DNA of 64,000 bases from Mesocentrotus franciscanus (lineage: Eukaryota; Echinodermata; Echinoidea; Camarodonta; Strongylocentrotidae). The notes below the pieces were generated by a model. That model was not told the origin of the DNA and did not search any database. It saw only the letters and a list, made by a program, of their open reading frames with translations. Positions 49,388 to 61,175 of the stretch are shown here, one piece after another; within the stretch, counting starts at the first letter, position 1, and each line of letters opens with the position of its first letter. The translations under genes were made by a program, and so were the position numbers. The stretch spans positions 9,758,927 through 9,822,926 of the forward strand of contig CP137683.1 in assembly GCA_037976565.1 (NCBI GenBank), in the 5' to 3' direction.

Positions 49388-50272
49388 ATTGACCTATTCA
49401 AATACATGTGCCATGTTTTCCGAAGCATCCCTTATGTTTTAAACATAGGCTTATATACTTGATGCAGAATTGATAGATTTACTTTGGGCAGTTGACAAAA
49501 TTGAGCCTGCAATTCTTGAACAGATAGACCGTTTCAGACTACCTTCTCTTTGAGGTTACCCGAAACCATGTGGGCCTACGTGTACAAAGCTGCGCTAAGT
49601 TCATGAACACATTTATCTTTAAATGTCACAGACGGTAGCATGAGTTTGCAACCGATACCTCTCAAGACGCCCCTCTCTCTCTGTCTCTCTCTGCATGGGC
49701 GTGATTCACGTTGTGTCATATGAGAAAAGGAAGTAAGCCGCCGGTCCCAGACGCAACGCTGCCCCGAAGGACGGTAAGATTGAACCCTCATCCGATGCGC
49801 TCATCATACTGCTCAATGTGATCAAGTGATTATAATGTAAAGGTTGGGAACCTATCTCATGAATGTAGACTCCCCACATCTTCCTCCAGATGCAATTAAA
49901 GCAGGGCAATTATTTGCCGGGTGTTGCATAAGACACGAGTCTATCATCCATTTATGTCATCCCAAAATGATAAAAAATCTCTTGATTTAACCATGGATTG
50001 ATGGTAGTGATACAAGAAATAACCACCAATCAATGGTGGTTATATATATCAAGAGATTTTCATTTTTTAGATGGAAGAAATGGATAAAAGATGTGTACCA
50101 TTGGCTGCATTGAACCATCACCAAATAGTGGCATGTGATAGATGTTAAATACAAGTACAACTTTAGACAATATTTTGAAAGGCCATAATATTTAACCTAT
50201 TCAAATACACGTGTCATGTTTTCCGAAGCATCCCTTAGGTGTTATACATAGGCTTATATACTTGATGGGTAA
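49388..50272. repeat. Direct repeat pair of about 80 bp, 0.8 kb apart
   Basis: CATGTTTTCCGAAGCATCCC and CATAGGCTTATATACTTGAT occur in both 49388-49460 and 50189-50272, with a few differences. A long hairpin lies between them. Confidence 0.85.
49964..50068. repeat. Imperfect hairpin, about 105 nt
   Basis: AAATCTCTTGAT pairs with ATCAAGAGATTT. Inner TTAACCATGGATTGATGGT pairs imperfectly with ACCAATCAATGGTGGTTA, leaving a loop of about 16 bases. Size and loop resemble a miRNA precursor or a small MITE; nothing decides between them. Confidence 0.75.
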
Positions 50273-52992
50273 TTTAAGCTGTCATTTTGAAGTTGTCATA
50301 AGTAGTCTAGGGTATAATTATGATTAATTACAAAAGATTAACATCTCTTACACCATCTGGTGAATCTGTCCTTGCTGCTATCACAATGAAGATAGAGATA
50401 CATGTACAGTATCTTGATGATTTGTTAAAACCATGGGCAATAGTCTGCCGACATTTATCTTTACAATCAGTATCGAATTCTATCTGTGTTCATTCTATCC
50501 AGAGTTCATTCAGAAAAAGAAAAAAAATATGGAAGAGTTCCGATAACATGCTTCACCATTCACCCCCTACTAGAAATCCAGGACACACTTATCAGCAGAG
50601 TAAAAAATGTTGCTTTAAAAAACTTTCATGATTTACAAAAGCTGTTCTCAAGGGTGGGGGAAGGGGGTGGGGGGGGCAATAACAAACATCCACTATTTCT
50701 TGAGTCTAAAATTCTTTGGTTAAGAAACCAAACAGAAAGATTTCTAGATTTGATGAAAATACATTGGTCTTGTGAAAAAAGAGAAAGAATTATTAAATCT
50801 GATGCTACATAGACATGAAGGTTTCTTCTGTATTTCGATATCATTTTGAAGCATTATATGGTACATGTAGATACTGTGGTGCCAATGATAGTATGTTCCA
50901 GTTCAATTGTTCAAATACACAAAAAAAGTATCCAATTTATCAAAGATTGAATAGTATTACAAGAATAATATTAAATATTAAATACATAGAAAAAAAAAAT
51001 GTCAATGTGGAAGGTCTCCAATCCCAATGCCAGAAATAACCAAGGATTTTGAAGATAAATGTAGGATTTAGAGCAGGAAACTTTTACAAATATTTAGTTT
51101 TAGATGATGGCAAGAAACTAAAGGACATGTTATAGAAAAATGCATACAAAAAGTAAAAAATATCAGCCCTTCATTAGACACTGTCTAATATTAGAAATAT
51201 TAATTATTTCAAAGTGACACAGCCACATGTGTTAGGTCTTTGCTTGTATGTCTTGGAAAATAATGTCCCAGAATCTATTTTTTTTCTTCCTGTCTACCCT
51301 AAAATAGCAATTGTGATCATACACTTGTTCTCATTATTATTAACATTACTTTAGATTGGCCATTTACATGTAACTTTGTAAAAAAACAATCACTGGTCTC
51401 TTGAAATACATTCAGAATAGAATCTACAGACTTAAACCTACTGTCATCCGAGTTTGAAAATTATAATTTTACACCTGCTCTTAAAAAAAATCTTGTCCTT
51501 TTATATCTACCTACATGTACATTCCCAGTGCTCTACATTTACTTTTTCCCTTGAGTAAGATGTTTGTGCTTTGCGCGCATAAGTCCTATTGACATTGAAA
51601 AGGTTTGGGGCCTGGAGTAAAATTTTTACAACACATACATGTAACAAAACAGACAATACAGTTTTAAACTGGATGCATAGAAGTCTAATGTCTACTCTAT
51701 CCTATAATGAATGGCGTTAAATTGAAACACAGAATCGTGGTCCTGATCCCAGGTTGATTAAAAGTGCACTTGTGAGGAGGCATACCGAATAAAACAAAAA
51801 TACCGAATAAAACAAAAATACCAAATAAATAAAAACAAGACTGCACGACAGTACAGTAACAAACGGCACAATAATGATAGAACATGAAGCTATGGCAGTT
51901 CAACATTTTCAACGCCAATACAAGCTAAACCAACGTAATGATAACTTTGTGAATATAATATAAGCATACATGTATGCGTGAGTGCTACTATATCAGTTAT
52001 ATACCACATACATGTAAAAACAGAAATAAAAGAATACTAGTAATTGCACGGCTCGTCGGCTCAAAACAAAGTCATATTTCAAAATTAGCTCACAAGCCAA
52101 AAACATCAAATAACGATCACTTTCAACAACACAATCATTACTTTAAACAACACGATTTGTGAGAAGTTTTGTGTCACACAAGTAAAATCGTCTTTGATAA
52201 AATATAATGCGTAATAGTTAATCTGGCAGAAATCGTACCTGAACATTTTCACATTGCAATACAAAATCACTAGGCAGGCTCTTGTAATATTTTCTAGGCT
52301 AAAATAAATCAAGATGTTACATATATTTCTCCTTTTCACAAAGATCTGAATACAGCTATTCTAAGGCAGCTACGACATTTCAGTGCAAGATGATAAAATT
52401 CTCTCACAAATAAGTGGAACTGATCTGTTTAATATCATCTCTGAGAATTCACAATTGAGTTCATCCCACTTACAGTATGCAAAATTAAAAGACTTATCAC
52501 ACATCACGAACAAATGGACAGATTTTTAGCTTTGAAATATCTAAGGCAACTGAATTCTTGTACTCCTAAATGCAAGCGGACATTGAATACTTTGTAGTGT
52601 AAAGCATTGTTTCTAAAAATCTTGCCGCTAATTGTCTTTAGTGATAAAGTATCCACAAATGCAAATGAGACTACATAAAATCCACCTCATTTTCAGCATG
52701 TGAACAGCAAAAATATTTACATCTCAACATGTCCTTAGCAGACTCTTCACTAATTAGTTTTAGTGGACCTTGCAAAAAGTTAAGCATTTAACATTTTTAG
52801 AAAACAATGAACCATCAGTGAAGAAACAAAATGCATGCTTTTCTTTTACATATTTGCACCTAGTAGTTGAAAGTACTTTTGTCTTTTGTATAGCACTCCC
52901 AAATATTGAATGTTTGAACTATATATACAGTTAGTATCTTTACATGAGATGCCAGCCTCATGATAGGACACACAGTATGATATCTGTTTGCA

Positions 52993-53045
52993 GACAGAAG
53001 GGCGTTAATACCATATACTTCAATACAGGGTTAATGCCCTTCTAG
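52993..53045. repeat. Short hairpin
   Basis: AGAAGGGCGTTAA pairs with TTAATGCCCTTCT (one G-T pair) around a loop of about 22 bases. Confidence 0.7.
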
Positions 53046-53599
53046 CTCTGTACAGATGATCTTATCATTTATAGCAAACTGTATCACTCAAACTTACAAC
53101 CACATTCACATTTGGCACGGTAGCACCCGGAAATGTTGCAATTATAATGTGATTTTACATTCCATGTGCTGTCTTATCATATTTCTATGCTCATCTTACA
53201 CAAGGTTGGTATTTTTGCACTTTGTATCAATAATCATAATTAATTGCATTATTTGTTGAATGATATCCGTCATAGCATTTAAACCGCCTTATTAATGACA
53301 TTCACGATGACCCCTTGATATTGCTCTGCTGCTGAAGTGTACTTAAGAATTGTCACCAATGATCTTCATCGCCATCATTTTGGATATTTATGAAGTGCAG
53401 TTAAAAATCTTGAAATCCAGCATGGTTGTCTCCATGAATCCGAAGCACCACATTACCAGGAGATGTTGTCCATTGCATCTTGGATGTTCACTTTCATTGT
53501 TTCCTATGATAAACTTGATGGATGATGTCACGTACCGGTAGGTTATATTGGACTCCATTCCCTTTGGGAAAACTTTCAAATGAAACTATCGCTCTTCAC

Positions 53600-53780
53600 T
53601 AATCAATCAGCATTTCTTGTTTCACTTCCACCATCTCCCCTTCCTCCAACTGAGTCAGACCCTTGGAGGGGTCAAGAAGAGATATCAACGTTGCTGGTTG
53701 GAAGGGTTGTCATAGCAACGATGCTGGTGATGGATTGCAAGAAGGGGATGAGAGTGTCATTATCAATACTAAGCACATAG
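53600..53780 (-). pseudogene. Oldest tandem copy of the terminal exon (frame lost)
   Basis: The minus strand reads ATGACAACCCTTCCAACCAG, matching the start of the conserved block in the real exon. The frame meets a TGA soon after (MTTLPTSNVDISS, stop). Beyond a frameshift the end LEEGEMVEV is still visible. It lies about 180 bases beyond the second copy. Confidence 0.7.
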
Positions 53781-53801
53781 CGTATAGATGGGAATTTCTC
53801 A

Positions 53802-53955
53802 TTATTCCTCCACAATCTCCCCCTCAACCACCTTAGTCATCCCCTCGATGGCATCTATTGTCTTGGAAGGCATTTCTTCCATGCTAGTTTGAAGGGTTGT
53901 CATAGAAATGGTCATGATGGATTGAGAGAAGGGGATGAGAGGATAATCATCAAAA
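53802..53955 (-). pseudogene. Second tandem copy of the terminal exon, frame open to a stop
   Basis: The minus strand after a possible acceptor (CTCTTTAG at 53956-53963) is open and ends MTTLQTSMEEMPSKTIDAIE, then GMTKVVEGEIVEE and TAA. The real exon has MTTLQTTMDEIPSKTIDSIE, then GMTKVEEGEIVEV and a stop. The open frame and conservative changes mean it could be an alternative last exon rather than a pseudo-exon. The acceptor phase (phase 2 start) would not fit the phase-0 upstream exon directly, which argues against use. Confidence 0.6.
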
Positions 53956-53981
53956 CTAGCTAAAGAGATGGAAATTTCTCG

Positions 53982-55208
53982 TTATACCTCTACAATCTCC
54001 CCCTCCTCCACTTTGGTCATCCCCTCTATGGAATCTATAGTCTTGGAAGGGATTTCATCCATGGTAGTTTGAAGGGTCGTCATGGTATCCGTGTTGACGT
54101 CGGAGGAGTCGCTGAAGGGGATGGCGGGCTCTGATGGGATGTGCTGGATGGAAGCTATACGCTGCATCTCAGGAGATAGGTGATCATGGATACTCTGTAG
54201 ATAGCTCTGTGGTGGGGAAAAGGAGGGAAAGGGGAGAGATTTAGGGCACATAGAGAGGGAAGGGGAGAGAGGGATGGAGGAAGGGAAGAAGAGAGGGAGG
54301 GAGGAGGGAAAGGGGAGGGGCGGAGGAAAAGTGGGAGGGAGGAAGGAGAGAGAGAGAGGAGGAAGGAGAGAGAGAGGGGGAATGGAGGGAGGGGAGAAGA
54401 GAGGGTAGGTAGGAGGGAAGGGAGGAGGGAAAGAGGGAGGACAGAAATGAGAGAGGGAGAGAGGGAGGGAGGGAGGAGGGAGGGAGGAGGGAGATAGGAA
54501 GAAAGGAGAGAGGGAGGGAGGAAGGAGAGAGAGAGAGAGACAGAGAGAAAGAGTTCATTTTTTTCAGTTAATTCTCAATGTTAAGGCACATGGACTGTCA
54601 AATGTTTAAACATATCATTTTTATTTCATTCACAGTACAAATTTGAAAATAAATCATCAAAATTTGAAGGTACTCTATTATCGTTGGTTTCCCGAACAGA
54701 CTTCCATACATACATACATGTACATACAGAAGATGGGTCAGTTTGCGAAACATGCGCCAAATCCTGCATCTCTGAAAATTTGACATCAAAATATTTAATT
54801 TCTTTTAAAAACTCACTTAATCTTCCTTTAAAATAGATTTTCAAAATGTCTGCTATTACTATCAGTATGTTTCTGACAGATTCACCATCGATTTCCTTCA
54901 TGCATGTTTCCTCCTTACACCCTCTCTGAAAGTCTAATCTGAAAATTGCCCTCTTTAACTCCAAATCCCTTTGATGATCAGAGCTAACTGCACGGCTGAT
55001 CATACATCAGTGGGGGGAAGTAATCATCTTATAGAGATCATGTTCGGGATTTATACACTTCAGCTGTAGTCCTTGAAAACATGCCTCAAGCTTTAATCTG
55101 TGTGACTAGAATTCTAAATTTCAGCTCCCTCTAACGATGGACATGCTCTAACCATGGACCTACTAGCTAGGTCCATGCTCTAACCCTGCTTGTCCTACTT
55201 CTAATGTC

Positions 55209-55244
<36 letters not shown>

Positions 55245-57716
55245 ATTTCATCTCATGTTCAACCCCTTCTTTTCTCTCCTATAATTTCTCCCTTTCTCTT
55301 TCTGTTCCTACACCATCTCATTTTTAACCACCCCCTTTCCCCCAATTTCCTTTGCTCCCTTTTAACTTATCCCTTTCTCTCTTAATTCCCCTCCCCCTCC
55401 CTCCCACCCACCCTCCCCCTCTCTGCCCCCCTCTCTTCTCCTATCTCTAAATTTCTCTCCAAATGCCTTTCCATCTCCATCTAATTATCTCTGATTTTCT
55501 TTTTAGCATCTAGGTATGGGCAAACATGATTTTTTTTATTTTAAGTAACTACATCACTGCCCCCCGCCCCCCCCCAAAAAAAATGATTACAAAGAAAGAA
55601 AGAAAGAAAGAAAGAATGCTGGAAACTTATGTGTCACTACAATGTTCATAACATTGGATAAGAGCCAGAAGGGACTATTAACTTATTGAGTCAAACTATT
55701 TTCCCATTTCACCTTCTGGCTCTAGAGTGACGATGAGGCAAACATGTTTCTTCAGCTTTTGTCTTTCAGCAAATATATAATTTGAACAGCCAAAAGGATA
55801 TGATGTCACAGATACTGTGAAAACGACACATATCGTTACGCATTTCACAACCTGATTATGCAGAATACTGAAGGCACGATCATCGAGACCACAGGGATTG
55901 TCTGAAATAACAAGATACAACTTCCAATGGGTGCCTAGGATTATATGTTTCTGAATGACTCACACTTTCTCCCACCGCTAACTCCACCCTCCTATAATGT
56001 ATTATCAGATAGTTAAAGAGGCCCATCCCTTCACAATTCCTGCTCATTTGAAATAGAAATTCTCGTAACAAAATATGCAGGACCATTCACAAACATCTCA
56101 TGTACATGTAAACAAAAACAATGGTGCTGTATCATTATAAGAAACGTTGTTATTATTATTATTATTATTCACATAATCAATAACGTGAAAGGAAGCTAAT
56201 TCGATACTTTACTGTAAAGGGTAGCTTGACAATACTTTCAGACCCTTTTTCGTCCAAAATTATGATTAATTCAAATAAATCACAGCGAACTTTACTGTTT
56301 TCAGTGTCCAGTTTGAAATACATATCAAAAAGTTACTACGACTGTAAACAAAACAAACCAATAGTGATAAGCAAGGCAATTTTGTTTCTGTTTGTAATTA
56401 AATATATACATGTACATGTACCTGTAGTTACAGCACCAAATTTCTAGTGAGTTTCAGACCATACAATTTTCAAGTGTTCAATTATAATTTTTCATTCCAC
56501 CTTACGAAAGGATTTTCACGTGATGGGGAGCTATAAAGTTCAGTACGGATACCGTCATAATGCTGGAACAAAAAAATGACAGTCTAAAGCGCCACCAAGA
56601 GGTCATCATGCGTTTAATTGGTTACCCTGGATAGTAATTCAGGGTTGTTTAATGACTAAGAAAAATAGGATGGAAGCCAGATGCCTGTCATAAACCTTTC
56701 TGTCAAATTAAAATCATGCTAACAACACCTCCATTTTGGTTGTTGTTGTTTGCATAGGAAACCCAACAGCCAACCAACAATACACACAAGTACATACTGT
56801 ACACACATTGTTTAAAGCCCCACTGCACTACTTGTAGCTACTTGCTGCCTCTATATAGAAAAAAAAAAAAAAGCTTTTTTTTTTTCTTATGTAAATTGAG
56901 AGCTGAGTTGATGAGATAACGACCTGTCAATGACCACGATGGGAGGTCGAATCCCTCCTGGTCAAACTAGTGCAGACAGGCTTTAAATCAACCATGATTT
57001 TTTACAAAATGCAGTAAAAATAACAGTTCAAGGGTAAGGTACATGTACATAAAAGTAATAGGCCTATACACTGCCTTTGCAAGCTTGCAGCAAGTTTGCG
57101 TTGCATGGGGTTGCGTATCGTAAGCTTGCAGGACATCTGAATTTTGTTGATCTTTTACGAGCTGACACAAGCTTGCAGGACTTCTGAATGTACGCTGCGA
57201 ACTGATTATATAATCATATTAGCTTGCAGGACTTCTGAATTTTGTTGATCTGTTGTGAGCTCACACAAGCTTGCAGGACTTCTGAATGTACGCTGCGAAC
57301 TGATTATATAATCATAAGCTTGCAGGACTTCTTAATGTATGCTGCAAGCTGATTATATCATTTATTTACATGGTAGTGTCATTTTATTCCCATTGATGGG
57401 GTAAATTATGGCATTTGATTTATTCCTGTATTAGCTTGTGAGCAAGGTCTGCAATGTGCAATGGGCGTGTGCAATGGGCATTTGCAAGCTTATCAATCTT
57501 GAACAAGGACCATTATTATTAATGTGAAACCTGTCTTTAAAGACCACCCAAGGGAGACAAGAAAAGTGGTCTTTACAGGCAGGTGATCTTTATGTACAGG
57601 TTCCTTTTAATAGTACATGTTTAAATGAGAAACCATTTTCAAGGGAAACAAAAAAGTGTGGTCTGTGTAGACAGGTTGTCTATACAGGTGGTCGCTATTA
57701 AAGCAGGTTAGTCTGT

Positions 57717-57770
<54 letters not shown>

Positions 57771-60700
57771 TTCAACATCATCCCTAAAATGTATAACTCC
57801 TTGTCTTGAGTCTTGACACAATCTTGCAATTATCAGCGAAATATATGGATGGGTCTCAGCCATGGCTATAGTACCACTTTCTTGGGGGGAGCGATGCATC
57901 CCTAAGGAAACAGATCTAGAGTCACCTCGACCTTAAACATTTCACAAGGGTCTCTCAAGACGGTGCATATTTGTAGAACCATCAACGGCATCCATGGCTA
58001 TCAAACTAAAGGGGTTCCTTTCCGAAACAGTAAATACATCCTTTATTGCTGATGGATGACGTGTAAAGAGGAAGAGATGAGTCATAGCCTCGGTTAAAAC
58101 AAAGCTATTTCCAGTCTGCTGCAATCCCTGCAATTCAGGAAGATCTCCAAGCCTCTTAAAGATTATCTTATCTTACAGTTTCCATCCTGGCATCATCTTC
58201 TAATACACAGCAATCCAGCAGAGAATCCCAGGTTTACAAACTAAATATATCTTGTTTCACTGAATAGTTTCTTTTCAGCTGCCTACTGAGTAACAAGGCA
58301 AACACAAGGCCTCTGGACTAAAAGGCTTGATCTATCTGACATGAATTTTAATTTAAAGCCCCACTGCACTACTTGTAGCTACTTGCTCCCTCTATATAGA
58401 AAACAATGCCTAAGCGGTGCCGTTGGTCCCCCATGATCCTCTTTTCTTTAATATGTTACATGTAATTGAGAGCTGAGGTGATGAGATAACCACCTGTCAG
58501 TGACCACGCTGGGAGATCTAATCCCTCCTGGCCAAACTAGTGCAGACAGGCTTTAAAGACTTTTTTTTTAGTAAATCCATATTCCATAGAAATTTTCTAT
58601 ACAAATTTGTCTTTTTATACAGAAATCAATATAGCATGGCCAATGGTGAAGGAACCAAAAGACATTTTGTTTGCTTTGTATCAGTATATGTTAGGGGTTC
58701 TGTGCTAGGTTCCACACATTTTAGCTTGAAAATGGCTTTGGTAACAAGATATTTGAAGTATGAATACATGTACATTACATCGTAATACAATATTTTGTAA
58801 GTAGAAATACCAATTTATCTGTAGGTGAAGTGACCTTTTTGTCGACTAGCTGACGAGGACATATGGAAGTCTGAGTTTAGCTGCCTTGCAAGTTTCAATA
58901 CGAAATCTATCATTCCTTTATCCTCTCAGATCTATAAACATCTGGATGTCCCATAAATTTCTTTAAAAAATATGATTTAATCTAGATGACAATAGGCCTA
59001 TACAAACAATTTTTTAAACAATTGCTTGACAAGAGCTGTTAAAAACATAGCAACAAGAACAACCGGTTCTACAACAAATGCAGTGACAACGATTGCTCCA
59101 CGGTGGATTTTCTATACAAACCCAAATCCTAAATTCATCCTTGGAACAGACACAATACCTAACCCTAACGTTAAATCTAACCTAACTACTGATTGCAACT
59201 CTAATCTTATGAGGCCTACATGTATCTTTGTAAAAGAAAGCCCAGAGAAAATGTCAGTCACCAAACAACGACCCAATGTCCCATTTACGCGATCCATCTA
59301 TTAGTAAAGCTGTCGTCAAGAAAAAGTGTGAGGTTTATCTTTATGTTATGATGAGCGGACGTAGGTACTAAGTAGTAAAGAAGGTAACCAAATTCCTAAA
59401 TGCAACCCTGAGACTTACAGTACACGAAACCCTAACTCTACATCTAACCTATAACCTGATCGCAACCCAAAACCTAAATCTTTGACAAGTTAAAGCCCAG
59501 ATCAAATGTCAGGTCATAAATCAACGACCAAACGTCCCCTCACTCAATCAATTTATAAGGAGAGCGCATCATATAAAGACATTGCAAGGGTTTAAATTCT
59601 ATCTCACGATGAATCAGCTACATGTACATGAAATCAAATCGCTAAATTCAACCCTGTGACTTGCACTAAACAAAACCCTAACCCTAAATCTAACCTAAAA
59701 GCCAGTTGCATACGTCTTGAATGACATATAGCCCAGAGCAAATGTCAAGTCACTAAACAACGACCAAATGCCCCCCTCACTCAATCAATCTATTAGCAAA
59801 GCTCATCTTCGAGAGGCAGTGCAAGGTTTATCTTGATCTCATGAGTTCGAGTTGCAAAGGTTCCTGAATTCCTAAATTCAACCCCAAAAAAACTTACAGT
59901 ATACCTAACCCTAACCCTACATCTAAAACCCATTTGCAACCCTAAGCCTATATCTTTGATGAAATAAAACCTAGAGCAATTGTCAGGTCATCGAAAAACA
60001 ACCCAATATGTCCCCATCACTCAAGGCATCTATCAGCAAAGCTCATCATCGAGAGACAGTGCAAGGTTCATCTTTATCCTGTGATGAGGTGAAGGTAAAA
60101 GGGCTCAAATCACGTCGGCTTTTCTGCATACTCATTCCCACATCTGCATCACTGTGGGGATTTACCGGCCTACAGCTCACGCAAGAATCCGGCTTGATTC
60201 GGGCAAGGTGACTCAGGTCGGTGGCTTTCCAATACTCTCTTTACCTCCAGGACAAAATGACTCTTCAAATTGGACAAAATAAATATGCCGAAGCCAAATA
60301 AAACAATTTTTCATTAACTTTAATAAATGCCATTAGGAGATTGAAAAGGACGGGTGCTCAACTTGGGCCCCTAAGCACACTCAGTGATCCATGTGTTATC
60401 AGATACAGAAATGTGAAGCAAACTTTACGTATGCATGGTTACATCATGTAATTTTGCCTGAGCAGGGTTTTCTGTCATTTATTTCATTGAGTATGAACAA
60501 GGTTTAAGAGATGAGTATTATTCCCCAAACAGCTAGGTACAATGGTGTCTACTGACATGCATATTGATCAGCATTTACAGCATTTACAGCATACTTAGTC
60601 AATTTATCTCATAATCTATTAGTAAGGTTCACCAAGGACATCGTTTCGTAAATCTCCTTCATCAACCCCTCCGCCCTCCCCATGGAAATTAACATTAATG

Positions 60701-61175
60701 CCCCTACATGCATGTTTCTTATACGATAAGTGTGCATGTACATTGTACATGTATGTATGTGACACCATTATGAAAATAATGGCCTTGATCATACAGGACA
60801 TGGAATGATCTGCTAAACATCCTCCCAATATGTCTGGTATCACATGCAGTGTACTGTACCCTATGTATCATGAGTGTGAATGACACCATTGTGAAATGAA
60901 TGGACCTGTTCATACATAGGACATGGAATGATCTATTAACATTCCCCAAATACATTACCGGTATGTCTGGTTTCACATACTGAACACTCTGTATCATGAG
61001 TGTGAATGACACCATTGTGAAATGAATGGACCTGTTCATACCTGAGTGACTATATCAGCGTTTCTGCTCCTTGCCCTGTAAAGGTCACAATATTTTTGGG
61101 CTCGTACTTCTTCCCTTGCTTCCCGTTGTCTCAGTTTTTGGAGCTCAACTCTTCTCGTCTTCGTATGACCACTTA
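53982..61175 (-). CDS. Unrecognised gene, last two supportable exons (3' end of CDS)
   Basis: I do not recognise the family. Two exons are supported: 61042-61175 (44 full codons, acceptor CTCCAG, donor CAG|GTATGA) and the terminal exon 53982-54206 (acceptor CCACCACAG, stop TAA). The first ends in phase 0 and the second starts in phase 0, so they can be spliced directly; that they belong together is inference. The first exon is strongly basic and charged (TKTRRVELQKLRQREAREEV), like a helical or coiled-coil segment, and ends RSRNADIVTQ. The last starts SYLQSIHDHLSPEMQRIASI and ends in an acidic tail, KVEEGEIVEV. No membrane segment or catalytic motif is visible. Further exons should lie to the right of 61175; I could not place them. 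Two tandem relics of the last exon lie just downstream. Confidence 0.65.
54240..54555. repeat. GA-rich minisatellite
   Basis: Purine tract of GGGAGGGAGGA and GAGAGAGAGA blocks starting about 35 bases from the acceptor of the terminal exon at 53982-54206. The Ser/Leu/Pro-rich minus frame across it is an artefact. Confidence 0.95.
56812..56986 (+). mobile_element. TTAA-flanked MITE, CACTGCACTA family (copy 3)
   Basis: TTAAAGCCCCACTGCACTAC to GTGCAGACAGGCTTTAA, with a central poly-A/poly-T deletion relative to the other copies. Confidence 0.9.
57123..57357. repeat. Tandem repeat with AGCTTGCAGGACTTCTGAAT units
   Basis: Five AGCTTGCAGGACNTCTNAAT starts alternate between two continuations (TTTGTTGATCT and GTACGCTGCGAACTGATTAT), giving a compound unit of about 105 bases in two and a half copies. 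Confidence 0.9.
57523..57717. mobile_element. MITE, ACAGTCAAACC family (copy 4, diverged ends)
   Basis: GTGAAACCTGTCTTTAAAGA and AGCAGGTTAGTCTGT are degraded forms of the family ends. The inner AAATGAGAAACCATTTTCAA block matches copies 2 and 3. Confidence 0.8.
57716..57770. repeat. ATC trinucleotide repeat
   Basis: About 18 CAT/ATC units directly abutting the MITE at 57523. The poly-Asp minus frame is an artefact. Confidence 0.95.
58353..58556 (+). mobile_element. TTAA-flanked MITE, CACTGCACTA family (copy 4)
   Basis: TTAAAGCCCCACTGCACTAC to GTGCAGACAGGCTTTAA, 204 bp, with the inner CTATATAGAAAACAATGCCT block. Confidence 0.92.
59147..60095. repeat. Tandem repeat, four diverged ~230-250-bp units
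   Basis: Units start near 59150, 59397, 59646 and 59875. Each holds CCTAACCCTAA-like sequence, AAAGCCCAGAGCAAATGTCA-like sequence, CACTCAATCAATCTATTAG-like sequence and a GCAAGGTTTATCTTTAT-like end. Divergence between units is substantial, so it is old. Confidence 0.85.
60755..61042. repeat. Tandem repeat of about 125 bp, ending at an exon donor
   Basis: GTGTGAATGACACCATTGTG followed by AAATGAATGGACCTGTTCAT occurs near 60870 and 60997, with a diverged first copy near 60760. The last copy ends in the donor (GTATGAACAGG on the minus strand) of the exon at 61042-61175. Confidence 0.85.

Larger units (their letters stand above)
46183..53580. other. AT-rich gene-free stretch, possible long 3' UTR of the minus-strand gene
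   Basis: No splice-bounded coding segment found on either strand. Transposons are sparse compared with the rest of the window. A direct repeat (49388-49460 and 50189-50272), a hairpin (49964-50068), a hairpin at 52993-53045 and a segment related to 62.0 kb (48025-48250) are present. Since the minus-strand gene ends at 53982, some of this could be its 3' UTR, but no polyadenylation site can be fixed. Confidence 0.35.
54556..61041 (-). other. Presumed intron of the unrecognised gene, rich in repeats
   Basis: Between the two supported exons are pyrimidine tracts (55206-55243 CT, 55380-55440), GAAA repeats (55580-55616), tandem repeats, three MITEs and an ATC repeat. A minus-strand frame of 125 residues at 54626-55003 and a DNPCGLDDRAFSILHNQ segment at 55855-55903 look somewhat protein-like but lack firm exon signals. 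Confidence 0.45.

Noticed and set aside
54241..54558. Ser/Leu/Pro-rich minus frame
   Set aside because: Translation of the GA minisatellite.
54626..55003. 125-residue minus-strand frame with amphipathic, protein-like composition
   Set aside because: No recognisable domain, and no convincing donor at its end. It might be a real exon or a small gene, but sequence alone does not support it.
55855..55903. Possible minus-strand exon DNPCGLDDRAFSILHNQ
   Set aside because: The acceptor is fair but the donor (CAG|GTTGTG) is weak, and inserting it would break the phase-0 join between the two supported exons.
57942..58133. Minus-strand frame ending MDAVDGSTNMHRLERPL
   Set aside because: Looks protein-like but lacks a donor before its stop and has no known motif.
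59026..59304. 92-residue plus frame
   Set aside because: It covers the first unit of the diverged tandem repeat and is not kept open in other units.
59150..59960. CCCTAA runs as possible interstitial telomere sequence
   Set aside because: Only one to three units occur per repeat, embedded in a ~240-bp tandem unit; no telomere array.
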